Both the position numbers and the translations under genes were made by a program. Positions 32,850-46,100 of a stretch of 64,000 bases of DNA are shown here, one piece after another. The DNA lies in NCBI GenBank assembly GCA_009760855.2, contig WPIO01000025.1:3586501-3650500 (forward strand), written 5' to 3'. The stretch is from Cristatella mucedo. Taxonomy: Eukaryota; Bryozoa; Phylactolaemata; Cristatellidae. Numbering within the stretch: position 1 is the stretch's first letter; each line of letters starts with the position of its first letter. Below the pieces are notes generated by a model. It saw only the letters and a list, made by a program, of their open reading frames with translations, ran no database searches and was not told the DNA's origin.

Positions 32850-34255
32850 GAATAATCGACGCCGTATTGATTCTTGATTCTAATCTTTTCTGTACCAAGC
32901 CTACCTAGTAGGACCACTATAGCCGCTCAGGATGCTTCTTAATAAATTTCGGCTAGCTGAAGTCTTTACATTCTCTGGGGCTTGTGCTTTTGCCAGTCCT
33001 AATACTGAAAATTGAGGGGATGAGGATTTGTTTGCACCTGCGTGTGAATGTGGGAGACTTGCACGTAAGTCGGCCAAGCAGCCGTGCTGCATGCTGTCTG
33101 CCGTTGACATGCAGATATTCGGGCCGGTACTAGGTATGGTACCATCATAGGGGGATGGTAAGGGCAAAGGTCACCATCCACTAATTTTTTATAGCACTTG
33201 TACTTTCGAGTATCGACGATGGCAGTCACGCACAAGTTAGAGAGATGCCAGCATTTCTGGCCTTGAATACAAATGAGACCTCAATATCTGCTGATCGACC
33301 CGAGATTATGCCTAGTCCAATTGCTTGGATTAAGTACCAGTACTGAGGCCATATAAAGGCCAGGGTTCTTAGGAAGCCCCTACTACATCATAAGGATTAT
33401 TGTAATTAAACCATGTTAGCAAACCCCTTTAGATCTTAGCCGACGAGCAAGATGTTCGCACTACCTGACCTATATGATAACCACCAAGGCTCGTATGCCA
33501 CTACAGCAACGAGCCATGTATAGCGTACAAGGCTCGTTGCTGCTATATACGTTTCGAGCGCACAATTTCGTGCACTCGGAAGATCAACACAAATGTCACA
33601 TCAAATGCATGTAGTGTTTCTATTAAGTCGAGCCCAGCAAATACTACTGTAGATGAGAAAGCGATGAATTTTGCAAATCGTATATCATGTCACTTAGGTT
33701 AACCTAATAGGTGTCAATATACTCATTTGGCAGTCTCTAGTGGGTTCATAAGCACGTGCTTTTCGAAGGGCAATTTCTGGTAGCACAATCATCGATTTCT
33801 TGCAACGCTTTGAACCTTATGAGCTTAAAATAAAATGATTGATGATTGCTCACACGGTTGTTGAGATACACTTTTATAGAGGCGGATACATGGGGCATCA
33901 AGTGAATCTTACGTCGCAGGGCTCAGATTGTGCAACAAAATAGTATCCTTCGAAAATGGCGACTATGTCAGAGGTCAGAAACGGCCTCAGATACTGCCAC
34001 AGCAGTAAGTTCGCTTGATTAAGCACCTGGTAACAAAACCAGGGTAGAAAAGCATTCATGATTTGTAAAAAGTATTGCTAACACGCGAATCCTACGGTAT
34101 ATTTTGGTGAAATTTTGTTGGCAAGTAGTCCAGAAAAAGCTGAACTATTGTATCCCTGGGGTGGGTCAAGTTCTTATGCCAGCATCGTAGACGAGCCCGT
34201 GTATCAGCTACCACCTTTTCTATTGAACCAGCTAGTAATGCTACATATATACACG
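32850..34255. other. Intergenic, no gene recognised
   Basis: AT-rich, short open frames only. Contains a 12-bp-arm inverted repeat at 33504-33542 (cagcaacgagcc and its complement). Confidence 0.5.
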
Positions 34256-34259
34256 TTAG

Positions 34260-34475
34260 GTGAGCCGTTGTAGCACATTAGGTAAGGCGGTTGCTGTTCA
34301 CGACCTTTGTCGTATTATATCGTGTTCACGACCTTTATCGTATCGAAGTCGTAGGTTCGAATCTTGCAGCAGGCAATCCTTTATTGACACTGCAAGCGGT
34401 GGTAATAGCCGTAAAGGCTCTTCTGCTGCTATACAAAAAAGGCTGTTACATCAGCTATTATTTATTCATTTGTTT
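34260..34475 (+). mobile_element. SINE family B copy with internal duplication
   Basis: Head tgagccgttgtagcacatta, B-box-like gtaggttcgaatcttgc, body cactgcaagcggtggtaata, tail aaaaggctgttacatcagct, then tatttattcattt. The segment ttcacgacctttgtcgtatt is duplicated inside the head (second copy has ttatcg). Confidence 0.8.
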
Positions 34476-34479
34476 GGAC

Positions 34480-36220
34480 TTTGTGTCCAACTTGCCTGAC
34501 GTTCACCATGCTCTTAGACGATCTCGATCAAATTCGTTTAAGACCTTTCTAGCGGGATGGGTGATCTTAAAAAGGCTGATGTTGAAATCCAGCTCACTAC
34601 ATCAAGGGCTTATGATTTTGGAAAATGCCACAAATTTGACTGTACATGAAAGACAAACCCCTTCAAGGATATTCTCACAGGCTTGCAACCGCAGCATGAC
34701 CATGGCAACAGTGGCCATCGCAAGCGTTGTGGCCGTTGCAACCTTGAGACAACGGTCACATGTTTCAAACTAACCTGCTGTCTTGAGTAATCGCAACATA
34801 ATAGCCCTGCTGTTCAAAAACACGGACCAGTCAGTGTGCTGCCCTAACTACGGCTCAAGTTTTGACAAACGTTGTGTCGTATGCTGAACGCTGCACGAAC
34901 CAAACCAGCACACAATTAATAATGGCAAATGGTTGATTTTGCTGCAGACTGATTACAAGTTGCTGTTATTTAAATAATCGAAACCCGTCCCATGGCACCA
35001 GAAAGTATAAGCCGCAAGGAGACAAGATGACACACCAGAGGCGCAGCCCTGTACAAAAAACACTTGACGGCTGAATCCAACAAACGCAAGTTACAGTGTC
35101 CCGAGTCCTGACAAAAAATGACTCCCATATGCAGATGGGTGTGGCAAGGATCAAAATCAGAACGAGTAGTGAATTAGTGTGTGCACGGAGAGCAGGCCAC
35201 CACCAGAGTGACACACAGCCGTCGGTTGCAGTGCAAGCGCCCAACCATTCGAATTTTTGCTCATGCGGTAAAGAAATGACACAGAGATCAAAGACCAACG
35301 ACATATCTCGGTACACAGATTACTAGCGGCTCGTGGTAGTGTCCTGAGACATATACAAAACTCGATCGCTTGAACCTGGACGGCACATGGCGACTGGCTG
35401 AATGTGCTATCTTTTGAGATCGAGACAGTCTTGACGGAACAAACTGATCGCAGTCACGATGCTGATTTTGCCAAGGGGTGAAAAGTCGCAGCTCCGCACA
35501 GAGTAACGGTGTAGGCAGAAGGGGTGCACAATGCGACCTCAAGTGCTGCTTGCATTTGGCATGATATACATGATGGCTCAAAACTCGAGACAACGAAGGA
35601 TAGATGACAGACGTGTTTCAATCCGCTAGGCTTGTGAACATCACACTCCTATGCCAGCGGGTGATCACCTCAGCGAGCCTGCCGATGGGTCGGCAAGGGT
35701 GGCTTCTTAGCAACCCGATACGGGTGGCAGGGGGCAGCTACAGCAGGGCGTTGGCAGGCAGCAAGCAAACGGCTCAAGGTAATCTAACCGTCCACTACAG
35801 TCTTATGACTTGAAAGTCACACTACCGCAACCTATAAACGAAGTCACGAGGCAGAAAGTCAAGCAATTGATTGAAAATCAGCAGGGAAATGCCCTGATTT
35901 GATTAAGAGAATTGTCGAAAGGAAGGATAGTGCTGCCTGCCCATGCTGGCTAGCCGGTGAATGGCCGAAGATCGGCATGTACTTTCTCTCCCCTGCTTAA
36001 CATGCCGATGGTAGGATAGTATTCGCCGGTGGGCAGGTACACTTGACGCTTCCCGATCAGCTTTCTGTTACGTGTGAAGTAGACCTGTAAGAAACCAGAA
36101 CCAGCCAGTGGCAGATACTTTGCACGTGACCGACCAACATGCTGCTGAAGTTTGCTTGCTTCCCTACTGACCTTGCCATGCAGCCAGTGTCTGCCCGGAG
36201 CAGGCGATTGCAGCTATTAT
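34480..36220. other. Intergenic, no gene recognised
   Basis: No recognisable coding or repeat structure. The longest open frames lack splice support or known motifs. Confidence 0.45.
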
Positions 36221-36221
36221 G

Positions 36222-36537
36222 TACCGTATTTTTACGAGTATAAGTTGCACTTTTTCTATTTTTTTGAAAAAATAAACCTATGACTTATACACTACAAGTC
36301 AGTGTCAGTCACTGCATACAGTGAAAGTGACGATCCAGACATTGACAATGTTGCAGAAGACTGTAAAGATGTTAGCAGTGATACTGACGACGAGTTTTTT
36401 GCTAACTGTGATGATTAAAGCAAATTTATATTAATAAAAATGATCTATATATTCAGTAATGGTATTTTTCAATAGAACCTTTTCAAACAATTGTGTCCAT
36501 AAATTTAGGTGCGACTTAAACTCATAAAAATACGGTA
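36222..36537 (+). mobile_element. pogo/Tigger-like MITE with TA target duplication
   Basis: 316 bp bounded by TA. The inverted ends read ccgtatttttacgagtataa and, on the other strand, ccgtatttttatgagtttaa, continuing to gcac on both sides, about 27 bp with few mismatches. The interior retains a short acidic reading frame ending SSDTDDEFFANCDD and a stop, resembling the acidic C-terminus of pogo-type transposases. Confidence 0.75.
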
Positions 36538-36896
36538 TCTGGCTGGCCAGCTCTATCTCCACTTCTAGGGTTGCCAACGACAGAGCAGAAGTCAAGCATT
36601 GTTTTTGTGGCGTTCTCAGATGCAAACAATGACGGTGCCAGTCTGCTGTAGGAACAGGATGCAACAGCTTGGGCTGGCTGACCAGTCTGGTGACACTCCC
36701 TGACCGCAAGCACACAATGTGTAAATTCTCAGGAGCGTCACACGATAGCAGAGCATGTATCCGGCATCAGTGTAACCGTCAATGTGCAAAAATTAGAGGC
36801 AATACAACTAGCCGACAGTGTTGACTCTCAGTATATGAGGTAAGGGCGATCTATCGTGTGCGAACTTTCATAAATCCTAAATGTGGCTTACGCGAG

Positions 36897-37139
36897 CTAA
36901 GCTAAGGAACTGGACATGCAAATGAGCAAGCGGTCCAGTCTTTGACAGCTTACCGATGGCAATAAATAAGTAGCTTGTATTCCTAATTTCATGCTGTACT
37001 TATTAAACTTGTAGGCATTAATGACAGCTGCTCTTTCGGTGATGATTAGTTTCAAAATAGAGAATGACAGGAGGCCATCGATGGCCTCTGGGACTGAACG
37101 GTGAACAATTTTCCTACCAGTGGGGGCGATAAAATACCA
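36897..37139 (-). CDS. SPRYD3: SPRYD3-like terminal coding exon
   Basis: Phase 0 entry after gaacaag, reading WYFIAPTGRKIVHRSVPEAI, DGLLSFSIL, which aligns with the VFFTRNGK-IG-K-VP-GGFFPTIGML end of SPRYD3. The last 30 or so residues have no counterpart, and the stop is TAG at 36897-36899. The acceptor lacks a good pyrimidine tract, so the true 3' end could differ. Confidence 0.65.
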   Translation of the reverse strand, partial: WYFIAPTGRKIVHRSVPEAIDGLLSFSILKLIITERAAVINAYKFNKYSMKLGIQATYLLPSVSCQRLDRLLICMSSSLA

Positions 37140-40100
37140 CTTGTTCAGAAATAAGTGTATAAGCAACAATTCTTGATAAAAATGAAGACGTGCCTACTAT
37201 GTCACAACGCAAGATTGGGTATACACAGTAGGACATATTTTCAGTCTACACACATCCCCCAAATGTGTCCTGATCCATGCCAAGGTGTAACAATTTGAAT
37301 CGAAAAAGCTAGCATGCTCATATCATCTCTCAAAAAGGTAGGCATACACTGCCTCGTTTCACGACTCCACTAACGTTCAATGATGACGGTCGACGAGTGA
37401 CTGCCTATGTCCTCGGATTAAGTGCAGGAAGGGACGAACATTGACATCTTAAAACTCAACCAAGAGGGTCACTCATCTCTCTCTCTCTCCCTCTCTTCTC
37501 TCTCTCCGAGCTCACCTGCACTTCAGTGGTCTTCCCTAAAGCTTTTACGATCTGCCGAAGCTTGGCAACAGGCCTGGGCGGCCTACGGCGACGATGCAAG
37601 CGGGCGATGGCAGCATGCAGCATCTGCGCCTCAGCATTAAAGCCGCCGGGCCAGATCTCGTCGAGATCCTCCACACTGAGGTCGTGGTCATCATCACCGT
37701 CTGAGGATGCCGACAGGCTATCTTTGTCAGCATTGTCCGAGCCATTTGCTGACCTTCGGCCGGCGGTCGCTGGGTCCTGACGTGACCATATTGCATCAGC
37801 GTCGGTATCGCTATCATCCGACGAGCAGCCATCCCTTAATCGTGACGCATTGCTTTCTGGAGGAAAAATTATACCGCAGCCCATCACGTCTCCTACAAGG
37901 TATCAAATAGTGAGGTGACATTTCCCTGGTACTTAGACCCTTCACTTCTGCAGAAAGTCTCGCCAATGCATCGATGAACGCCAAGTGAAAGCAAGCACAG
38001 GCTTTCCTTATGTTTGCCAGCATGCAGCTCTGGTGCATGATGCGACAAACACGCCCAATTGCCATTGCATCCACCATGTGCCAGCGCATCCACAAACACA
38101 TGTACAGCCCACACATGTGCAGCACACGCATGCACACACAAGCACCCGACCATGCAAGCAAACACACAGATGCACACAGACCCACTCATGCACGAAAAAA
38201 ACACAACCAAAGCGTGCGTGCACACAACCATGCACGTGCACACACAGCTACTCACATAAAAGAAATACTCACGCACACAAATGCATACACGCAAGCACAA
38301 ACTCAGCATCCAAGAACCACGTGACCAGAACAATGTGAAGCTGTGGTGGAACGCTTGGGCAGGATGCGCGGCCGCGCCTCGAGCAGCCAGCCACTTTCCG
38401 GCAGAAACAGCAGGAGTGAAAGGCCACGTGACACTCGCAGCTGCGACTGGTGCCGCACGACCTCGTGCTGCTCACCTTTGTGGCACCTGGGACCGAAAGG
38501 ATCGCCGGTGCCGCTGCCCACGAAAATCTTGCCATCGTCTAAAAAAAATAAGCAAAGGAACTGCTGCGATGATGTTGATGTCACGAAGCAGCCGCACCGA
38601 GCTTAAACAGTTTCATTTACAGGGTAGCTTTGTGCCTCGCGAATTCTACGACTCGGCCAATACTGCACGGATCAAGTGACAATTCACATGTGAGTTCAAC
38701 TCTGCTTGTACATCACTGCAGCTGTTCACTTCTGATTTCGGTTGGGTAGGTTTTACTTTATATGCCATCAAAAGTCCTTTAACTTTATATTCCGAAATCA
38801 TTGACACGTATGGCAAAACTTATCCATCCAAAATCGGAAACGAACTACTGCAGTGATGTAGAAGCAGAGCTGAACGTATTTCAAATTTAACGTTCATCTG
38901 ATCCGTGCAGTATAGGCCGAGTTATGAAACTTACAAGGCACAAAATTACACTGTAAATCAGGGGTCGGCAAACTTTTCGGACTAGTAGGGCCATTTTAGG
39001 AGATCAAGAAAGCACTAGGCCAGAAGAAACCATACCCACTGTGCCGGGCAGGTAGAGTGGGCATAGCCAGACGAACAAACAGTCGAAACAGACTCGAAGA
39101 CATGCACGGCAATAATAGGGGTAGACATTTATCATCCCTCTCCGGTCAGGCGCTTCTGTTTCATTCAAGCGCCTGATATCAGTTCTAAAAATAAACACGG
39201 GTAGGCCACAGCTCTTGCTGCAACTAGCAGTAATGAAGGGAACAGAACCACGACGATTCAATTAGGCCGGATCCTACAGTAAAAAACTAGAAGGCAGTAG
39301 GCCAGACTGGAGTACTAACTAGGCCGTATCTGGCCTAGAGGATGGAGTTTGCCGACCTCTGCTGTAAATGAAGCTGTTTAAAAGTCACAAGCAGGTTCAG
39401 CAACAAGCTGCAAACAAGAAGCTCGATGTTAAACAAGTTAGGACATAGGTCGCATATGATCACAGAGATCGGTAAATTTGTTATTTGAGATATGTTGTTT
39501 CCGGTCTTCTTCCAGGTTAGATATGGTTTGCATAATAATTAGTTAATGCTTTCCTTTTATGTGGACATCGCCAAAACTTCTGATCTCATTAGTAAAATGC
39601 TTTGTTTTCTAAAAGTACCCTAAACAATATTCCATTATTGGACCAATAGTCAAAATTTTCTCAACAGCAACCCTTAAGCAGGCACATATTTAGGCGCTAT
39701 TCTATAGATATCAAGACCCAGCACCTCACCTGCATGGTAAGCAATCGACCCCAGGTTCCAGCCAGGATGTCTGTTTAGTGGATAATCCTGAAATAAAAAT
39801 AATCTTACTAATAGTTTGTAGAGCATCATAAGAGAGCAACATCTCGTTCTAGGCACTTTACATGTGCTGGAAAGGAAGCATGTCAATTGGTTAGTGATAA
39901 CATGCACAGTTGCAGCACTATGGACAGAACACATGGACGGAGAAAATAATGTGAAAAACAAGTGAATCTTTGGGAACTTACGAACTGAAGGCACAAACTA
40001 AAGGGCTCTGAAAGGTGTGAGGCTGACAAGATGCACAGCGATACGATTGAAATAAGAAGAGCAGGTGGTACGATGCAAAGCCTGATTAGGAAGTGATTTC

Positions 40101-43100
40101 GATTGGTAGGATGTAGCAAGAAACTGAAGGAGCCTATAAGTGAGTGACAGAACGTTAAAGACGACACACAGCTTGTCGGGGGAGCCAGTGTAGGGTCGAC
40201 GAGAAGTATAATGTGGCCGTCGTACCGTTGACGACGGCCAAGTCAGTAGAGCTCCGAAAATACTGCATCCGTGCTGAGTGTTCTAACAATTTCATGCTTA
40301 CAGACAGCAATAGAAAAAACATGAACAAAAATGCCACGTGCCTCTCAGTTCGGCATTTTCTGCCCGTCCCCAGTGCAGGTCGACAAGCTCACATGGGAAA
40401 GCAACATGGAAAATCCAAGAAATTGCAGACCAAACCACACTGTCAAAAAGTAAGGTCACATCCACAGCACACAGCGGCCGGGGGAGACTTGTAGCGCAGC
40501 GAGCAGCGCAGCAGCAAGGAACATCAGAAGCCCCCCCCCCCAACAGCTCAGAGCATCGAATTGCCAACACCCTTGGGAAGTGGCCGAGGCAGCAGGGGCA
40601 GCAGGCCATACGTGGGGCTGCAGGGGAAGAGGACGGTGCGGCCAGTGCTGGCCAGACACAGTCAGTGTCTGTGCAGTCAGTGTTCGGTCAGCAGTCCGGT
40701 GGCGGCTTCGTCAGAAGCAGTGAAGAAAATGCTCGGCCGGCGTGCGCTCACCTTACGAGCCAAGCCGATGGCAATGTAGCAGCTGTCTCCCGGGTCGACG
40801 ATCTCCAGCTCGAAGTAATGGTTGGCGGGCGACAGCGGGCGCCTGGCCTGCGCGAGGCCCACCTCTTCGATTGACCTGCCTCGGCCGGCGTACTCTAGAA
40901 GCTGCAGCGGCGCCACAGGCATCTCGCCGCTGCAGCTCGTGGCCGCACGTGCTCTTACGTGAAGGGGAAGCTTCAGAGCGGGCACAGCAAGCCGCAGCAC
41001 ATTAGAGATTCGGGCTTCGGCGCTGCAGCGTAAGCTGCTCGCACAGTCTAGAACTGGGCCACACCATTGCCTCGGCGTTGTTTTCCCGTGCTGCTGTGTC
41101 TCCCAGCAGAAGTGTGGGCAAAACAAAGGTGCGAAGACTCAGTCGACACAACGTAACCTATGCCGCGGAGTGAGTGCGCACGTGCCGTGCGTGAGCCGAG
41201 TAATGAAGTATACACTCATGAACCGTCAGCCAACAGCCAAGGCAGCTTCGCGTTGATCACAAGCCAGTATAGTGGCGTATCCTTCGTGCTGCACGGGTGA
41301 GTGACTAGCATTTAACTAAGATTTTAAGCTTTTAAAGTAAGAGCTGCTACTCATCCGTCGGTATCGCATAGCAAAAAGACATCGACGGCGATGATTGTGT
41401 ATCGAAGATTTTAAGCTTTTAAAGTAAGAGCTGCTACTCATCCGTCGGTATCGCATAGCAAAAAGACATCGACGGCGATAATTGTGTATCGATGGCCGTG
41501 CCGTGCACGGCAGAAAGGGGGCGGGCGTGGCGCCAAGCAAAGCAGCGGGTCGAACAGTATTGAATTCACAACGCGATGCCTTCGCCCCGCCCCCCCGACC
41601 GCCGGACGACGACGCACCTGGCCGTTCTGCTTCACCTGATGCAGCCTCGACCAGTCATCGTCGTGGCTGTCAATCGCCATGGGCGTGGCATCGTCATCAG
41701 TGCGCGCACTCGTCCAATGCTCACCGACGAAGCATAGACGCACGAGCTCGTTTGGAGTGCTCAAGCAGACGGCTGGATGCAGGCGATCGACCGGTGCAAC
41801 CAAGCTCAGCGTGGCTACCTGCATATGGTGGCAAGAGCAAACGCCTGAATGAGGGCGTGGCATGACCGAGCGAATCTGGCCGGCCCGCGGGCCACAGCTC
41901 GTCAGCAGCACGAATCGTTGCTTCTAGCTACGAATGGCAAGTTAACTTTAGGAGTGTCACATCTAACTAACTACTTTGGCACGTGCATGTTTCACTTCCT
42001 CTCCTTCAATTAACGATATCCTCGGTAAGGATAATTAAAGAAACCTAATTCGATCGTGCTTCCTTTGCAGCAAATGTAAAGTGCCTAGGAAGAGAATGAG
42101 TTCTCTGAGGGGGCTATATGAAATGCATTATTATTTTTATTAACATAATGCTTTCTATACAGCATCTATAAAGTGCCTAGAATGAAATTCAGTTCGTTGA
42201 GGGTGCTACACAAATGCATTATTATTATTATTATTATTATTATAACCATCAATGGTAGCTGCCAACGATCGGCTTCGCTAGCGCTATCATTAGGCTTAAG
42301 CACAAATTACTACTGATGATTTTCAGTCGCCTTCTTGGCAGCAGTCGTAGCCATCTCGTCTTCACCTTCAACACCGACAGCATTCACAGCAACGAGCTGG
42401 GCGATTTATGCACAGAGCAAGAAGAGAAGCATGCCACGCACAGTTGCACATTCTGTTGTGACTGCAACTTGTCATGTTCACCTTTGGCGTCGGCTCACCC
42501 GATCCAGTCTTGTCTGCCGTACATTAACAGCAGAGTATTAAAGCAGCACGGCAATCATCAGGGCAGCAGCAGCCACTCACTTCAGCATGGTAGCAGTTTC
42601 GAAGCAAGTAACTGCAGTCATAGTCTTCACAGTGGCTATAACCGGCATTGGAATAACGACCACGTTGTTCCTCACGACTTCACTAGTCAAGGCTTAAGTA
42701 CCAGACTCCAGCTCGTTACCAGCAGCCCGGTCCATACACCGGTAAACAACTCTAAATTCTTGACTTCCCAAGCCCTACATTGTGTTTATAGATTGTAGAG
42801 CTAGTATCTCTAACTACCTGCCCCACCTGTTCAACAATTGCCACCTTAACACCCTTGACATCTTCTAGATTAGCACGTCCACTCCCACTGCCGTCATTAG
42901 ACCACTCAAGTTCCAACTTTACAGCGGTCTCAGTATTACTCGAAGCAGACTGCTGGTTAGCCGTGGCTTTTAATTTAGATACTAATAACTTTCGAGTCAG
43001 ACATAGATTAGCCTCTGCATTGAGGGCAGCTATCTAGTAACTGCTCAGCTACAAAATACAGCCTCTTGATGAACTATATGGAATGAGCATTGATTCTGAA

Positions 43101-46100
43101 TTCGCTTACTTTGGTATAACACTATTCTGGAATATGCTCAATTTTGGTTGTGCTGCTTCGGAATTTGCATAATTTCGTGAGCTGATTTCTATTTCGAAGC
43201 CCAAATTTTTGTAGAGAAGTCAGCAAAATCAGCTTCGAAGGCTCAGCTATTCGATCAATCCTAAATGTAGCCGATATAGTATGCAGCTTCGTGCACAGTG
43301 CTCACCGATGCAGTTCGCAAGCACCGAGGACGCCAAGGGCCCCAGCAATTATTGCCCACACTTCCGACACCAAATGCCATAGCACATTACAGAAGCCATC
43401 TCAACTGAAGTCCTTGCCACAAACACAGCACACGATGCGGAGGGCAGCCTGTCCCTGCAGAGTCATGCAGACAAATCTGTTGTTAGAGTTGGCACGGAAG
43501 CACCGGATAACGAGTTGCAGACACTGCAATCAGCATCGTTACGATGCTGATTGCAGGCCGCCCGCAGCGGTAACAGAGCACGGCAGCAACAAAGAGAATC
43601 CATCAATCCTCAATCTAACAAGTTCATGTCGTTAACATAAGACCTGTCCCTTCCATAGCCACAAAGAGGCGTGCAGGTACAGCACCAGCTATAGTGTACA
43701 GCACTGGTTTGAAGCCCAAAGTACAACACACCCAGCTCTCTTACTTGAGGCACAGAGTACAACCGACTAATAATCTCTTGAATTGGTCTTTTCATACCAT
43801 CAAAACATAGATGACAACAAACACATCCCGGTTTCCAACCGTTACAATTCAGAAACTGCTACTAATCTTATGCACTACTATTATTATTATTGTATTTTAA
43901 CATCTATGGCATGCAAGCATTCTGCTATGCTCATTTGCCACCAGCTTTTCATTCTCTTCCAATATGGTGCCTATACATAAAAAAATTTATAATAAAAATT
44001 GTCGAGAGAAATCACCCCTCCCAACGACGGCTAATGGTGGCCATATTGGAAATTATTTTTACGACCGAGTGCATATATCCACACCCAAGCACGAGCATGC
44101 TCGTATGACTGACCCACGTGCGACGAGCTATATCTTGGAGTTAGCAAAACAGCCGCATAAGCCACTTGCCTCGACGCCGTTGTGAGTGAAAAAGACGTCG
44201 CAGACGGTGGCTTCTTCCGGCGCGCCCACCAGAGCTCCTCGCACTCCACAGCCAACGAGGTCCCCGGCAGCAGGACGAAATGGCAGCAGCAACTCGACTT
44301 CGCCATTTTTCACCAACCTAGAGGCAACGAATGTAATGCTGATCGCAGGAAGATAGCGGCTGTCGATGTCGTAAGTGCACAAGATGGCGACTTCTGGGCC
44401 TAGTGCTAGCAGCATGCAGCTTCACGGTGACAGTAGCCGAGCAAAAGATCAGCAGCATGGCACGACGAATCAGTAGTCGCACCAAGCTCTCGATGACACG
44501 ACGCAGCATGCTCAGGCAGGGCCCTTACACGGGAATGGCACGGCTGCAAGCGGCGTCGAGTAATTTCACAAGCATGCACACATGCAGGCACGCATCAGCG
44601 GATGTCCTTGCTTCGTTTTAAAGAGGCAGTCCAGCGAATGTATATGCAGCAGCATCCGGCCAATCAGCTTACTCGCCTGGTGCTAGGCTGCGAGTCCAGG
44701 CGAGAGAACAACGAGACAGGGCAAATAGACAAAGAAGTGAGCAGTGCGTTTCAGCAAGATCCCAATACTCGCACTCCTCGATAAGTAATCATATTCATCG
44801 ACAAGTAACAATAGTAATAGGTCGTCTGTATAGTGCCCTAAGGAAACCGAATCTCTATCCAGGCGCTTTACAACTCGCTGCAAGAGAACCAATGACTATC
44901 AGTTAAATAAATGTGGTGACTAGTTTGCAAGAGTTAAGAATATCACGTGATTAGGCACGTGATGGCTAAATAAAGAGCACAAAGAAACATCAAGGGCCAC
45001 CTGTTCGTAAGCCCTGCTGCTAAGAACATAAACTGAATGCACTGAATCATGCACAGGTGAGCATGCAAACCAGACAGGAACAAAAAAGACAACGTCATCA
45101 GAGTAAAGGAAAGCAGGTGAGGAGAGCATGTAAGTGTGCTTAGCTGAGAACTAAATGATGCAAAGCTATTGCATATAGTGACCGAAGCAGGAGGGAATTC
45201 CCAACTTTCTGTACCTACAAACTGATCGCCCGATCGCAAACAGATTTCAATTCAGTGTGTTGGATGACGAAACGACTGAAAGCCGAGGACCTGGCGGTGC
45301 GAGAGCACACGGTGCAGGAGCAAGGAGGTCGAATAGGTAGAATGATGCAAGTGAGCGAAGTGACTTGTCACTCCGCCAGGCGGAGGATCTCAAAAGCGAC
45401 TCGTTGCTTGATAGAGAGCCAGCTAAGCTCAGACAGATGTAGTGTGCGATGTGTCATAAACGCCATTGACTGCCGACGACTCGCCGAGCTTGCACCTGTT
45501 GCAGACGATTAAAGGCACAGACAGGAAATCATGTGGAAAAGGAATTTCGGTAACCTAAACGATACGAAGCTCCTTGGGGTCGCCGACTCTCTGTCTGTCT
45601 CTGTCTCTCTCAGTCTGTCTGTCTCTGTTTCTCTCTGTCTGTCGCTCTGTGTGTCTCTGTCTGTCTCTCTCCCTCTCTCTCTGTCTCTCTGTCTGTCTCT
45701 CTCTCTCTCTCTGTCTCTCTCTCTCTCTCTCTCTGTCTGTCTGTCAATCTCTCTCTCTCTTTCTCTCTCTCTCTCTCATGAGAATTCCTGCAGCAGTACC
45801 TGACTGCTAGTAAGGTCAGCTTGCCGCTAGTCCAATGGTCTGCTGTCTATGATGAGCTGAACTATCTGAAAGTAACTGGGTCATTGACAGACATTCTCGG
45901 GTCTACATGTACGATGGACTTGCAATCGACAAAAATAAGGCAATGATAGCTCAACAAGACGAGTAAAAACAGTTGGCACACTTTATTAGTTAGCATAATG
46001 GTGAGCCGTGATGGCACACTAGGTAAGGTGGTTGCTTTCACGACCTCAGTCCCGAGGTCGTGGGTTCGATTCCTGTGGTGGGCGATCCTTTATCGCCACT

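Noticed and set aside
42316-42798. 160-codon plus-strand open frame
   Set aside because: Low-information Ser/His-rich sequence with no family match, inside a repeat-rich intron on the opposite strand to the gene.
43430-43480. CCVCGKDFS on the minus strand, like a zinc finger
   Set aside because: The frame stops directly after and lacks the histidine half of a C2H2 finger.
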